A stretch of DNA of 64,000 nucleotides from Candidatus Hydrogenedens sp. (GCA_016125095.1 WGMK01000010.1:262343-326342); one strand, 5' to 3'; counted from the stretch's first letter, positions 18,057-27,356 are shown. Notes: generated by a model from the sequence alone, not told the origin. Program-made: numbers and translations.

Positions 18057-18144
18057 GACGCGCTCCTTGTTGCAATGGGTTGGACAGACCGCCATGGTAG
18101 CAGGAATAATCCGGCGAGTCGACGATAACGAAAGCGATTGCCCC

Positions 18145-19317
18145 ATGAATCTGAACGACCTCCTGACCGATGAATCCCTGCGCAATACCGCGTTTCCCTG
18201 CACGCGCGAAGGCGTCTACCTCGCCCATGCCGCCGTCGCGCCCATGTCGGGAGCGGCCGCCGAGGCGCTGCTCGAATTCACCCGTCGCGGCTCTACCGGC
18301 AATCCCGAGAACGAGTGGTCCACCGGCCAGGCCGACGATGCGCGTACGCTGGCCGCCCAGCTGATTGGCGCGAAGGCCTCCGAGATATCGCTGCTGGGTC
18401 CTACGTCCGTCGGGCTCAGTCTCGTGGCGCGCGGGCTGCCGTGGTCGCCGGGAGACGAGGTCGTGTACTACAGCGAGGACTATCCGGCGAACGTCTATCC
18501 CTGGGCGGCACTGCGCGAGTACGGCGTCGAGCCGCGCCCCATCCGCACGCTCTATCCCGGCGCGGTCACCTGGGACAAGATCGAGCCGATGCTCACGGAT
18601 CGCACGCGGCTGGTCTCGCTCGCCACCTGTAATTTCCTCAGCGGCTTCCGCATCGATATCGACGACATCGGCCGGCGGCTGCACGAGCGCGAGATCCTCT
18701 TCTGCGTCGACGGCATCCAGACCCTCGGCGCGTTCCCCTTCTCTGTCGAGCACGTCGATTTCCTCAGCGCCGATTCGCACAAGTGGATGCTCGGCGCCTG
18801 CGGTTCCGGCATTTTCTACGTCGACGAGCGACTGCAGGAGCGCCTCGCGCCCTGGCTGCTGGGCTCGTGGAACGTGGTCTCGCCCGAATTCGTCGCGCAG
18901 GAAGACATCGTGCTCGAGCGCGGCGGGCGCCGCTATGAACCCGGCACCCTTAATCTGCCCGGCATCGTCCCCATGGCGGCCTCGTTGCGGGTGCTGCTCG
19001 ACCTCGGCATCGAATCCATCGCCGCGCGCCTGCTGCATCTCCGCCGCTACCTCGTCGAGCGCCTCGCCGACAAGGGCTATATCCTCTACCTGCAGGATTG
19101 GGAAGACAGCGATCACGCGTCCGACCGGCACCGCAGCGGCATCGTCACCGTATTCCACAAAGAGCACGACATGCAGGCCGCCTTCGCGCGCCTCAAGGCC
19201 GCGGGCATCGTGCCTTCATTGCGGCGCAACCGCGCGGGCCTTGCGCTGCTGCGAATAGCCCCGCATGCCTATACCCTCGAGAGCGAATTGGACCGGCTGC
19301 TAGCGCTCCTACCGTAA
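18145..19317 (+). CDS. Class-V (SufS/NifS-fold) PLP aminotransferase
   Basis: A fold-type-I PLP enzyme of 390 aa. Features are YLAHAAVAPMS near the start, the ILFCVDGIQTLGAFPF segment with the Asp that contacts the pyridine nitrogen, and the Schiff-base lysine in DSHKWMLGACGSG. It resembles cysteine-desulfurase-like or isopenicillin-epimerase-like members, but the mobile catalytic-Cys loop of SufS is not evident, so desulfurase activity is doubtful. Open frame extends about 270 nt upstream over the divergent hydrolase gene; ATG 18145 matches the family start. The product's substrate is unknown. Confidence 0.85.
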   Translation: MNLNDLLTDESLRNTAFPCTREGVYLAHAAVAPMSGAAAEALLEFTRRGSTGNPENEWSTGQADDARTLAAQLIGAKASEISLLGPTSVGLSLVARGLPWSPGDEVVYYSEDYPANVYPWAALREYGVEPRPIRTLYPGAVTWDKIEPMLTDRTRLVSLATCNFLSGFRIDIDDIGRRLHEREILFCVDGIQTLGAFPFSVEHVDFLSADSHKWMLGACGSGIFYVDERLQERLAPWLLGSWNVVSPEFVAQEDIVLERGGRRYEPGTLNLPGIVPMAASLRVLLDLGIESIAARLLHLRRYLVERLADKGYILYLQDWEDSDHASDRHRSGIVTVFHKEHDMQAAFARLKAAGIVPSLRRNRAGLALLRIAPHAYTLESELDRLLALLP

Positions 19318-19332
19318 TTTTCTGTTCTCGAC

Positions 19333-19361
19333 TTGACGGCGTGAAGAAAGCCCCCTAGAAT
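19333..19361 (+). promoter_or_regulatory. Sigma-70 promoter for the propeller lipoprotein
   Basis: TTGACG (19333-19338), 17 nt, TAGAAT (19356-19361). The first possible ATG of the downstream frame (19360) lies inside the -10 box, which rules it out as a start codon for this transcript. Confidence 0.7.
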
Positions 19362-19440
19362 GCCGCGAGGTTTTGTTCGCTTTTCCGAGGGGCAATGGAA
19401 GGGCCGGAGCGCCCAGACAGCGAAAGAGGAGGGTAGACTC

Positions 19441-20946
19441 TTGCGGTTTTCATCCATCGTGGCGGCAGCCGTAACTTCCAGCACCATCTTGCTGGCAGGC
19501 TGCATCGACAACCAGACCGGCGACTTCAAGCGCATCAGCTACAACGGCTGGGACAGCATCGACAACCTGCAGGACAAAAACGACTACGCCTGGTCAATGA
19601 AGTATTACCAGCCCGACGGCGAGAGCGAAGGCAAGCTCTACGTCGGTTCCGGCAACAACGTGCTCGGCCTCGTTGTGTCACAGTTTGAGGCCATCCTGCT
19701 GGGCGAAGAAGAACTTGTGCCGCCCATCTACTCGCCTGAAGTCCGCCGCTATCGTCCCGACGAAGGCGATCGCGTGTGGGAGCGCGTGCTCGACTACAAA
19801 GACGTGGCCGAACCGGGCGACGAGATCTTCGGCTTCCGCTACCTGCAGGAATACCGCTCGAAGGCCACCGGCAAGAAGCACCTCTATGCCGCCACCATGG
19901 GCAACAACGCCATCCTCTGGCGCTCCGAATCCGGCGACCCCGGCACATGGGAACGCTTCTGGGAATCGGGCGAGAACGGCTCCATCCGCTTCGTCGCCGA
20001 CCACAACGGCATCATGTATATCGCCCTCGCCACCGACATCCCCTTCGTCAAGAAGCCCGGCGAGATCTGGGCGAGCGATGGCGAAGACGTGTGGCCCGTG
20101 GTGCAGGACGGCTTCGGCAATCCCGAGAACCGCGGCTTTCAGTTCCTGGTCTCGTGGAATGGCTGGCTCTACACCGGCTCGAACAATCCCATCCAGGGCT
20201 ACGAGATCTGGAAGTTCGCCGGCCCCGATTCCGATCCGCAGCCGAATGAACTGATTACCGACGGCGTGCCGCTGGTCACTGGCGGCGGACCCAACGACTT
20301 CAACGTCTGGGCCGCGACGCCCGCGCTCTTCAAGGGCCACCTCTACGTCGGCAGCATGATTCCCGTCGGCTTCGAGCCCGAGACCGGCAAGGGCTTCAAG
20401 GGCACCGACATCATCCGCATCGCGCCCGACGACTCGTGGGAAGTCGTGGTCGGTCCCGGCGGTCTATCCGGTTACGGCTCCGGTTTTAACCGCCTCTGGA
20501 ACGTCTACTGCTGGCAGATGGCCGAGCACAAAGGCACGCTCTACGCCTCCACCTTCGACCTCTCCACCATCATCCGCTTTGGCGCCAACCAGATTCCCGA
20601 GTCGCTCGACAGCCTCCCGGAGATCCTGCTCGCTGGCCTGCGCCTTGTTGTCAATGGCGGCCTGCAAGGCACCGACTACGGCTTCAGCAAGCAATCGGGC
20701 GACAAGAGCGAGCTCGGTTTGCCCTTGAACGACGTGCTGCAGTTCGGTGCCGATATGTACAAGTCGGAAGACGGCGTGCATTGGGAGCCGGTCACGCTCA
20801 ATGGCATGGGCCATCCCCGCAACTACGGCTTTCGCACCATGCAGTCGGTCGGCGATACCTTCTACCTCGGCACCGCCAATGCCTTCGAGGGCCTGCAAGT
20901 CTGGCAGGCCGATGGCGACAAGCCCTTCGCCGGTAACGCGGAATAG
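19441..20946 (+). CDS. Lipoprotein of unknown function, propeller-like
   Basis: The start is TTG 19441, with a perfect AGGAGG 8 nt upstream; an ATG at 19360 sits in the promoter. The 501-aa product begins with a lipoprotein signal and lipobox LLAGC (Cys about residue 20). The body has repeated short segments of the form (K/H)LY(V/A)(G/A)(S/T)...N and W...DG, as in LYVGSGNN, HLYAATMGNN, LYTGSNNP, LYVGSM, LYASTFD and FYLGTAN. Six or seven such segments suggest a beta-propeller. I do not recognise an enzymatic motif. A strong terminator follows. Confidence 0.72.
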   Translation: MRFSSIVAAAVTSSTILLAGCIDNQTGDFKRISYNGWDSIDNLQDKNDYAWSMKYYQPDGESEGKLYVGSGNNVLGLVVSQFEAILLGEEELVPPIYSPEVRRYRPDEGDRVWERVLDYKDVAEPGDEIFGFRYLQEYRSKATGKKHLYAATMGNNAILWRSESGDPGTWERFWESGENGSIRFVADHNGIMYIALATDIPFVKKPGEIWASDGEDVWPVVQDGFGNPENRGFQFLVSWNGWLYTGSNNPIQGYEIWKFAGPDSDPQPNELITDGVPLVTGGGPNDFNVWAATPALFKGHLYVGSMIPVGFEPETGKGFKGTDIIRIAPDDSWEVVVGPGGLSGYGSGFNRLWNVYCWQMAEHKGTLYASTFDLSTIIRFGANQIPESLDSLPEILLAGLRLVVNGGLQGTDYGFSKQSGDKSELGLPLNDVLQFGADMYKSEDGVHWEPVTLNGMGHPRNYGFRTMQSVGDTFYLGTANAFEGLQVWQADGDKPFAGNAE

Positions 20947-20954
20947 CTACGCCC

Positions 20955-20995
20955 CAAAAAAAGCGCCGGGTGCGGATTCATTCCGCACCCGGCGC
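20955..20995 (-). terminator. Strong terminator between convergent genes
   Basis: A perfect 15-bp stem, with arms starting AGCGCCGGGTGCGGA, has a 4-nt loop. Read on the minus strand it is followed by a run of seven T, so it ends the aldehyde dehydrogenase transcript; on the plus strand it can also stop the lipoprotein transcript. Confidence 0.85.
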
Positions 20996-21016
20996 TACTG
21001 CTTTATCGTCTGGGAA

Positions 21017-22621
21017 CTACAACCGCTCTTTCTGGCAGTTCTTCTCGAGTTTCATGCCCGTCAGCACGCCCTTAATGAAGTTCACCAACCCGCCCGCATA
21101 CAGGAAGTCGAGCATCTGCGAGGCCAGCGCGTACTTCTCCGGGGTGTACGGATACCAGTTCACTTCCTGCTTCGGACCCTGCTTATCCACCATCACCGCC
21201 TTCACGTTCGAAAACGAATACAGGCCGTGCGCGCCCTTGTAGCGGCCGAAGCCCGACATCTTCGTGCCGCCGAACGGCAGCCCCGAGTTGCCCTGCGTCG
21301 CCAGCACGTTGTTGATCGACACGTTGCCGGTCACAATCGCCCGCGTCACGCGGTCGGCCCGCTGCAGGTCCGCCGTCCATACGCTCGCGCTCAGGCCGTA
21401 GGGCGAATCGTTCGCCAGCCGGATGGCCTCCGCCTCGTCCTTGAACGACGCGATGGTCGTAATCGGCCCGAAGCTCTCCTCGGCGTAGATGTGCATGTTC
21501 GGGGTCACGTTGCTGATCAGCGTGGGGGGGAACACGTGCGACTCGTCGAGACGCATGCCGCCCGATTCAATCTTCGCGCCCTTGCCCACCGCGTCCTGAA
21601 TCTGGTGCTCCACCTTGTGAATCTGGAAGTCGGTGGTCATGCAGCCCATGTCCAGCGCCAGTTCGTCCGTCTTGCCATCGCGGTTCGTCAGCGGGTGCCG
21701 CATCTTCTCCATGCCTTCTTTCAGGCGCGCCAGGAACCGCGGGTAAAGCGATTCCTGCACATAAATGCGCTCGATGGAAGTACAGGTCTGGCCGGTGTTC
21801 GTCATCGAACCCCAGAGCGCCCCGTTCACCGTGCGGTCCAGGTCCACGTCGTCGAACACGATCATCGGGTCTTTGCCGCCCAGTTCCAGCTCCACCGGCG
21901 TCAGGTATTCCGCGGCGTGCGCCATGATGGACTTGCCCGCACGCTCGCTGCCCGTAAAGAAAATCTTCGAAGGACGCCCGTTGTTCAGCAGGCGGCCGGT
22001 TTCCTTGCCGCCATACACCACCTGCAGCACGCTCGTGCCCTGCATGAACCCGCTGCCCTCGACGATGCCCTCGAGCAGCCCCTTCAGCGGCGTGTACTCC
22101 GAAGGCTTGAACACCACCGCGTTCCCTGCCACCAGCGCCGTGATGATCGGCGTCATCGACAGGTTGAAGGGGTAGTTCCAGGGCGAAATGATCAGCACCG
22201 GACCGATCGGTTCGTAATAAATCTTAGACTGCTTGCCCATCAGCAGGATAGGCGTGGCCACTTTCTCGTCCTGCAGATACTTGACCGCATTCTTCTCGTA
22301 GTGGTCCAGCAGGTCGAGCGAGGGGAACACCTCGGTCAGCATCGCCTCCATCCGGGGCTTGCCCGTCTCGGAGACAATCCGGTCGATGATCTCTTCCTTG
22401 TGTTTGAGGATGTACTGCTTCAGCTTCTTCGATTCGCGCACCCGGTCCTGCACGCTCATCTTGCTGATGACCGCATGCGCCTGGTCGGCACGGTCGTAGA
22501 TATCCCGGATATCGGTTTCATCCGGCTCCGTAATCGAATACAGGTACGCCCCCGTGCGCGGGTTGTACACGCGGATATCGCCCAGTTCCATGTCGCGGGG
22601 CGTCAGGGTAGAGACTGCCAT
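21017..22621 (-). CDS. NAD(P)-dependent aldehyde dehydrogenase
   Basis: A 534-aa member of the aldehyde dehydrogenase superfamily. The cofactor and substrate motifs are in order: ISPWNYPFNL, FKPSEYTP, FFTGSERAGKSI, the general base in VELELGGKDPMI and the catalytic Cys in TNTGQTCTSIERIYV. GTKMSGFGRYKG is the C-terminal oligomerisation region. The start at 22621 is preceded by GAGGA; a start 30 nt further upstream is possible. Resemblance is to class-3/succinic-semialdehyde-type members, but the specificity is not readable. Confidence 0.92.
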   Translation of the reverse strand: MAVSTLTPRDMELGDIRVYNPRTGAYLYSITEPDETDIRDIYDRADQAHAVISKMSVQDRVRESKKLKQYILKHKEEIIDRIVSETGKPRMEAMLTEVFPSLDLLDHYEKNAVKYLQDEKVATPILLMGKQSKIYYEPIGPVLIISPWNYPFNLSMTPIITALVAGNAVVFKPSEYTPLKGLLEGIVEGSGFMQGTSVLQVVYGGKETGRLLNNGRPSKIFFTGSERAGKSIMAHAAEYLTPVELELGGKDPMIVFDDVDLDRTVNGALWGSMTNTGQTCTSIERIYVQESLYPRFLARLKEGMEKMRHPLTNRDGKTDELALDMGCMTTDFQIHKVEHQIQDAVGKGAKIESGGMRLDESHVFPPTLISNVTPNMHIYAEESFGPITTIASFKDEAEAIRLANDSPYGLSASVWTADLQRADRVTRAIVTGNVSINNVLATQGNSGLPFGGTKMSGFGRYKGAHGLYSFSNVKAVMVDKQGPKQEVNWYPYTPEKYALASQMLDFLYAGGLVNFIKGVLTGMKLEKNCQKERL

Positions 22622-22754
22622 GTTCTTCGCTTCCTCGCATTTAGCCCGCAAAAATTCGGGCTTTCGACTCCGCTGCGGCGGCCCAGCCGCGCAATTTAAG
22701 CACTATACCACTTGCCAGATAGACGGGCAACACCCGCTAACCCGGTTCTAATCC

Positions 22755-23945
22755 TTATACAAAGCACTTTCCGTCGCCCCGATACGTGCTGGTTTCGCCC
22801 ACGATTGCCCCCTTGGAAATCAGCAGCAGCTTCTGGAACCGCTCGCACAATTCGCCCGCCTTGGCGTGCCGCATGAAAACAGGGTCGCCCAGGCTCAGTG
22901 ATTCCGGCCCATGGTATTCAATCGGGGTCTGCACCTCGCCGGCGCCCTCCATCGGCAACAGCTTCGCGCCTGCGGGCAGATAGGGCAGCGGCAGCCGGTC
23001 CGGCCCCGCCGCTCCCGAGGCGATATACCCGCCCCCGTGACACGTGTAAATATGCTCCGTCGGGCGCCGCACGATTTCGATGGCATACCCCGCCGCAGGC
23101 AGGTGATGGAAGCCGCCGTAATGGTCGAACAGGGTGGGCGTGTAAAAGCCCGAGCCGGCCGTCACCTCCGTCACCACCGATTCCTCCCGGGTCGACTCGA
23201 TGCTCCCCGTACCGCCGCCGTTCACCAGCTTCAGGTCGCAGCCGCCCGCCCGCAGCGCCTCCACCACGGCCTTACGCCGCGCACGCAGCTCAGGTATCGA
23301 TCGCGATTTCATCCAGCGCACCGCCAAGTTCTTCACCGTCTGGCCCGGCACCGCGTCCTGCACGCCCGCAATCTGCGCCTCGTAGCCCATCAGCGCATCC
23401 AGCCGCAAGTGCGGGCAGTCCTTGGAAATCTCGAACAGCCGCACCGCCTGCGCGGGTGTCGTGATGCCCGAGCGCCGCACCCCGAAATGCAGCCCCGGAA
23501 AGCGCGCCGACATGTCGATATCGATGCAGAGCGGAATCACCACATTGTGCCGGGCGCCGATCCCCTCGAGAAACTCCAGATGCTCCTCGAGGTCAATCAT
23601 CAGTCGGATGGTCTTGCCCGCCCCAATCTGGCCGCACACCCCCGAGCTCTCCACCTCGCTCCACACCGGATAGGCGATGAGGATGTTGTCGAATCCGTTC
23701 TCCGCCAGGTGCACCGCCTCGGCCGCGCTGAATGCCATCAACGAGTGAAACAGCGGGTTCCGATCCAGAATACGCCGGATCATTCCGATGCTGCGCACAC
23801 TCTTCGTCGCAACACACACCGGCATGTCGCCGGCGCGCTGCGCAATTGCGTCGACATTCGCATCAAACCGATCCAAATCCACGAACGCGAACGGCCGGGG
23901 CACTTCCCGGAACAACTCCCGCAAATCTCGATACGCCCTGTCCAA
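22755..23945 (-). CDS. D-threonine-aldolase-like / alanine-racemase-fold PLP enzyme (DSD1 family)
   Basis: A fold-type-III PLP enzyme, about 396 aa. The likely start is TTG 23945, with GAGGAGAG about 8 nt upstream; another TTG lies at 23984. RPFAFVDLDRFDANV begins the TIM barrel, with the PLP lysine in CVATKSVRSIG (K48). Downstream are YEAQIAG, LVNGGGTGS, EVTAGSGFY and a C-terminal zinc-ligand-like region with THICHGGG-type sequence (YTCHGGGYIASG). These match amino-acid deaminase/aldolase and D-threonine aldolase relatives. It is divergent from the carbamoyltransferase module. Confidence 0.85.
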   Translation of the reverse strand: MDRAYRDLRELFREVPRPFAFVDLDRFDANVDAIAQRAGDMPVCVATKSVRSIGMIRRILDRNPLFHSLMAFSAAEAVHLAENGFDNILIAYPVWSEVESSGVCGQIGAGKTIRLMIDLEEHLEFLEGIGARHNVVIPLCIDIDMSARFPGLHFGVRRSGITTPAQAVRLFEISKDCPHLRLDALMGYEAQIAGVQDAVPGQTVKNLAVRWMKSRSIPELRARRKAVVEALRAGGCDLKLVNGGGTGSIESTREESVVTEVTAGSGFYTPTLFDHYGGFHHLPAAGYAIEIVRRPTEHIYTCHGGGYIASGAAGPDRLPLPYLPAGAKLLPMEGAGEVQTPIEYHGPESLSLGDPVFMRHAKAGELCERFQKLLLISKGAIVGETSTYRGDGKCFV

Positions 23946-24119
23946 GCCGGCCTCTCCTCTCTCGCAAGCCGAAAAAGCGAACAATGTTCGCTGTTATACC
24001 CCGGCCGCGCCCGCTTTGCAAGCCGACCCTCGTCTACTTTGACGCCCTGCTGCGGCGTTGGTACAATCGGCGCTCCCCCTGGGGAACGGGTTGGAACAGC
24101 CAACGAGGCAGCGGCTTAC

Positions 24120-25946
24120 ATGTACATTCTCGGGATTTCGGCCTATTACCACGACAGCGCCGCAGCGCTCTTGCGCGATGGCGACATTGTCGCGGCGGCC
24201 CAGGAAGAGCGCTTCACGCGCAAGAAGCACGATCCGGGCTTCCCGAACAAGGCCATCGCCTACTGCCTGGCCGAGGCCGGCATCGGCATCGACGACCTGG
24301 ATTACATCGCCTTTTACGACAAGCCCTTCGTCAAGTTCGAGCGGCTGTTGATGACCTATCTCAGCGTGGCGCCCCAGGGCCTGCGTTCGTTCTACGACCA
24401 GATGCCCCCGTGGCTAAAGGAAAAGATCTTCATGCGGACCACGCTCCGCAGGGAGCTCGGCCTATCCGACGCCTTCAAGGGCGACATCCTGTTTTCCACG
24501 CACCACCTCTCTCACGCGGCGAGCGCCTTTTACCCCAGCCCCTTCGAGAAGGCCGCCATCCTCACCATCGACGGCGTGGGGGAGTGGACCACCACCGCCT
24601 ATGGCGTGGGCGACGGGAACAAGGTCGAGCTGCTGAAGGAGATCAACTTCCCGCACTCGATCGGCCTGCTTTATTCTGCCTTCACGTATTTCACCGGCTT
24701 CAAGGTGAACAGCGGCGAGTACAAGCTGATGGGACTCGCCCCCTACGGCGAACCGAAATACGTCGATATCATCAAGAAAGAGCTCATCGACCTGCGCGAG
24801 GACGGTTCCTTTCGCATGAACATGGACTACTTCGACTATTGCGGCGGCCTGCGGATGACGAACGAGAAGTTTGCCCAACTCTTCGGCGGACCGCGCCGCG
24901 CGCCGGAATCGAAGATCACCCAGCGCGAAATGGACCTTGCCCGTTCGGTGCAGGAAGTCACTGAAGAGGCCATGCTGCTGCTGGGCAAGCACGTGCACGA
25001 GCAGACCGGCCTGAACCAGCTGGTGCTTGCGGGCGGCGTCGCGCTCAATTGCGTGGCCAACGGCCGCCTGCTGCGCGAAGGCCCCTTCGAGGACATCTGG
25101 ATTCAGCCCTGCGCCGGCGACGGCGGCAACGCCCTGGGCTGCGCGCTGGCCGCGTGGCACGGCATGCTCGACAATGAACGCACCCCCGACCCGCTCCGCC
25201 AGAAAGGCAGCTATCTCGGGCCGGCCTTCTCCGACGAAGACATTCAGGCCTACCTCGATCGCAGCGAAATCCCCTACGAAAAGCTGGCCGAGGGCGAGCG
25301 CGGCCCCCGCGTGGCCAGCCTGCTGGCCAGCGAAAACGTGGTGGGCTGGTTTCAGGGGCGCATGGAATTCGGACCCCGCGCGCTGGGCGGCCGCAGCATC
25401 CTGGGCGATCCCCGCTCGCGCGAAATGCAGTCCGTGCTCAACCTCAAGATCAAGTTCCGCGAGTCGTTCCGGCCGTTTGCGCCGTCCGTGCTGGCCGAAC
25501 GGGCCGATGAGTGCTTCGACCTCCGCGGCAAGGACAGCCCCTACATGCTGCTCGTGGCGGATGTGCTGCCGGAGCGCCTCACCGAGTTGACCGGGGAAGA
25601 CAAGCATCAGCAGGGCTTCGACAAGCTCAAGGTGGTCCGGTCCGACCTGCCCGCCATCACGCACGTCGACAATTCCGCCCGCATTCAGACGGTCAGCCGC
25701 GACATGAACGCGCCGTATCACGACCTGATTACTGCGTTTTACGAGCAGACCGGCTGTCCGGTAGTCATCAATACCTCCTTCAACGTGCGCGGCGAACCCA
25801 TCGTCTGCACGCCTGAAGAGGCCTACACCTGTTTCATGCGCACGCACATGGACTATCTCTGCATGGGTTCGTTCCTGCTGAACAAGGCCGACCAGAAGCC
25901 CTGGAAAGATGAGAACGACTGGCGCGCGGAATTCGAACTGGATTAG
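24120..25946 (+). CDS. Carbamoyltransferase (NodU/CmcH/TobZ family)
   Basis: A 608-aa O-carbamoyltransferase using carbamoyl phosphate and ATP. The N-terminal Kae1-like domain shows ILGISAYYHDSAAALL, QEERFTRKKHD and the metal-binding histidines in THHLSHAASAFY, with ILTIDGVGEW nearby. The C-terminal YrdC-like part includes GRMEFGPRALGGRSIL and NTSFNVRGEPIVCTP. ATG 24120 matches the family N-terminus; the open frame upstream runs antisense to the aldolase gene. An SxtJ gene and a DUF5989 gene follow at 29- and 39-nt gaps, a trio I recall recurring in many bacterial phyla. The acceptor, perhaps a surface glycan or lipid, is unknown. Confidence 0.93.
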   Translation: MYILGISAYYHDSAAALLRDGDIVAAAQEERFTRKKHDPGFPNKAIAYCLAEAGIGIDDLDYIAFYDKPFVKFERLLMTYLSVAPQGLRSFYDQMPPWLKEKIFMRTTLRRELGLSDAFKGDILFSTHHLSHAASAFYPSPFEKAAILTIDGVGEWTTTAYGVGDGNKVELLKEINFPHSIGLLYSAFTYFTGFKVNSGEYKLMGLAPYGEPKYVDIIKKELIDLREDGSFRMNMDYFDYCGGLRMTNEKFAQLFGGPRRAPESKITQREMDLARSVQEVTEEAMLLLGKHVHEQTGLNQLVLAGGVALNCVANGRLLREGPFEDIWIQPCAGDGGNALGCALAAWHGMLDNERTPDPLRQKGSYLGPAFSDEDIQAYLDRSEIPYEKLAEGERGPRVASLLASENVVGWFQGRMEFGPRALGGRSILGDPRSREMQSVLNLKIKFRESFRPFAPSVLAERADECFDLRGKDSPYMLLVADVLPERLTELTGEDKHQQGFDKLKVVRSDLPAITHVDNSARIQTVSRDMNAPYHDLITAFYEQTGCPVVINTSFNVRGEPIVCTPEEAYTCFMRTHMDYLCMGSFLLNKADQKPWKDENDWRAEFELD

Positions 25947-25975
25947 AATCAGGCCGGGCAAGAAGGAACACGGGC

Positions 25976-26386
25976 ATGATGCACATCGACACCAGCGACC
26001 GCACCGAGCAGCGCAAATTCGGCGTTGTCGTCGGCATCGCCTTCTTGCTGCTCGGCCTCTTCCGCTGGTGGCGGCACGATTTCGAATCCGTCCCCTACGT
26101 ATTTTTCTCGCTCGGCAGCGTCCTCGTCGTGCTGGGCATCGTCGCCCCGCCGCTGCTCAAGCCCGCCTTCATCGCCTGGATGAAACTCGCCGTCGTCCTC
26201 AATTGGATCATGACCCGCGTGTTTCTCACCGTGGCTTTCTTTATCATGATTACGCCCGCCCGGTACATGGTCCAATGGTTCGGCGATGATCCGCTGAAGC
26301 GCAACATGCTGCCCGAGACCGATACTTACTGGGAAGACGTCGAGCACCAGCCGAAAGACCTCGAGACCTTCAAACAGATGTTCTAG
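25976..26386 (+). CDS. SxtJ-family small membrane protein
   Basis: A 136-aa membrane protein with about three hydrophobic segments (about 16-32, 38-60 and 65-92), ending in a short cytoplasmic tail DTYWEDVEHQPKDLETFKQMF-like with acidic and aromatic residues. The arrangement matches SxtJ, named from saxitoxin clusters but commonly found beside carbamoyltransferases. ATG 25976 follows AAGGA at a suitable distance; a second ATG follows directly. Its molecular job is not established; membrane recruitment of the carbamoyltransferase is a reasonable inference. Confidence 0.82.
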   Translation: MMHIDTSDRTEQRKFGVVVGIAFLLLGLFRWWRHDFESVPYVFFSLGSVLVVLGIVAPPLLKPAFIAWMKLAVVLNWIMTRVFLTVAFFIMITPARYMVQWFGDDPLKRNMLPETDTYWEDVEHQPKDLETFKQMF

Positions 26387-26425
26387 CAGTACGCCCCCGC
26401 AAACCGGGGCGGCAGGAGTCATACG

Positions 26426-26575
26426 ATGGAAATCGTCAAGGAAATCTGGGCCTTCCTCAAAGTCCGCAAAAAATTCTGGCTCGCGCCCATCATCATCGCG
26501 CTGCTGCTCCTCGCCGGACTCTTCGTCCTCGCCGGACAAGCAGGCGTCGTGTCGCCCTTCATCTACGCGCTCTAA
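26426..26575 (+). CDS. DUF5989-type single-span small protein
   Basis: A 49-aa protein starting MEIVKEIWAFLKVRKKFWLA, followed by one membrane span PIIIALLLLAGLFVLA and a short tail ending SPFIYAL. AGGAG lies about 8 nt upstream of the ATG. This pattern is that of the DUF5989 family, regularly found directly after SxtJ. It closes the carbamoyltransferase operon and is followed by a terminator-like stem. Too short for default ORF cut-offs, so easy to miss. Confidence 0.82.
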   Translation: MEIVKEIWAFLKVRKKFWLAPIIIALLLLAGLFVLAGQAGVVSPFIYAL

Positions 26576-26589
26576 GCCGAAGATATAAC

Positions 26590-26621
26590 GCCCTGCCGCA
26601 GCCGTCGCGCTGCGGCAGGGC
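26590..26621 (+). terminator. Stem-loop after the carbamoyltransferase module
   Basis: Arms GCCCTGCCGCAGC and GCTGCGGCAGGGC pair perfectly over 13 bp with a 6-nt loop. No T-run follows, so termination may need Rho. Confidence 0.55.
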
Positions 26622-26645
26622 CAGCGCTAAGATGGCGGGCGGCAA

Positions 26646-27304
26646 CGTTCGCCCGACCGGGTCCAGCTTGCTGCTTTGGATTGCGCAAGCCTTGCTTGCG
26701 CTTTCATGGAGGGAGCTTGCTCCCGGCGCGGGCGCTGCGGCCCCAATCCGGCCCCACGACGACGGGAGCTTGATCGCTCCCTGAGCAAAGCGGGAGCCTG
26801 CTCCCGCACTCCAAGGCGGCTGCGCCGCAATCGGTGGGGCGAAAAGCCGGGCACCACGGTGGGGCGAATGTCCCCATGAGCCGAGCGCCTGGTGCCGTCA
26901 TCAGGGTTTCTCTCCGCCCACACCTCCCTCGCATCAAGATGGCTCGACAGAGTCTCGCCCCACCGTGCCGACGCATTCACTGCGTCACAACGCGCCAACT
27001 CCTCCGCCAAGACCACCCACATCGTCATTGCGAGCGAAGCGCGGCAACCTCCTTGGCGCGTAGATGTTTTGGGGGAGCGCGACGCCAAATCCGACGTGCT
27101 GGCGAAGGTCTGCACCGCATTCCGCCATCCACGCATCAAGGAGGTTGCCGCGCTGCGCTCGCAATGACGGAAGGAGGATGTCGATTGCTCCGGTCGGTAC
27201 CTTTCGCACCGAGATGCCGCACGGTGGGGCGAATGTCCCCATGAGCCGAGCGCTATGGTCCAGCACCAAGATGGCTCGCGGGCACCCTCCCCCTGCCCCT
27301 ACCA
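26646..27304. repeat. Composite repeat R1 (about 650 bp)
   Basis: The 780-bp gene-free gap holds one copy of a composite repeat whose order is preserved in R3 (inverted) and mostly in R2. The order is a CAGCTTGCTGCTTTGG segment, GGGAGC...GCTCCC palindromes, CACTCCAAGGCGGCTGCGCC, GGTGGGGCGAATGTCCCCAT (box A, at 26858 and again at 27223), a GTCTCGCCCCACCGTGC segment and a MITE-like hairpin. Reading frames across it are artefacts. Confidence 0.8.
27024..27169. repeat. MITE-like 146-bp hairpin element, copy in R1
   Basis: Terminal inverted repeats of about 39 bp begin CGTCATTGCGAGCG and continue through GCGGCAACCTCCTTG; the other end is the complement. The core includes GCGAAGGTCTGCACCGCAT. Length agrees within 1 bp with the copies at 29104 and 33928. 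Confidence 0.8.
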
Positions 27305-27321
27305 CCCCCCAGATTTCCCGC

Positions 27322-27350
27322 TTGCCGGTCCGGCCCCATTACGCTATACT
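27322..27350 (+). promoter_or_regulatory. Promoter immediately before the secreted propeller gene
   Basis: TTGCCG (27322-27327), 17 nt, TATACT (27345-27350). The expected transcription start, about 7 nt after the -10 box, coincides with the ATG at 27357, and there is no Shine-Dalgarno, so the mRNA may be leaderless. Confidence 0.55.
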
Positions 27351-27356
27351 GCACTC

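Noticed and set aside
19360..19440. ATG 19360 as start of the propeller lipoprotein
   Set aside because: It lies in the -10 box and would precede the lipoprotein signal by 27 residues; TTG 19441 has a perfect ribosome site.
20747..22699. Plus-strand frame of 650 codons over the aldehyde dehydrogenase
   Set aside because: Shadow of the minus-strand dehydrogenase; runs through the strong terminator at 20955-20995.
24120..26575. Toxin (saxitoxin-like) biosynthesis because of the SxtJ name
   Set aside because: SxtJ-type proteins accompany carbamoyltransferases broadly; no other sxt genes are present.
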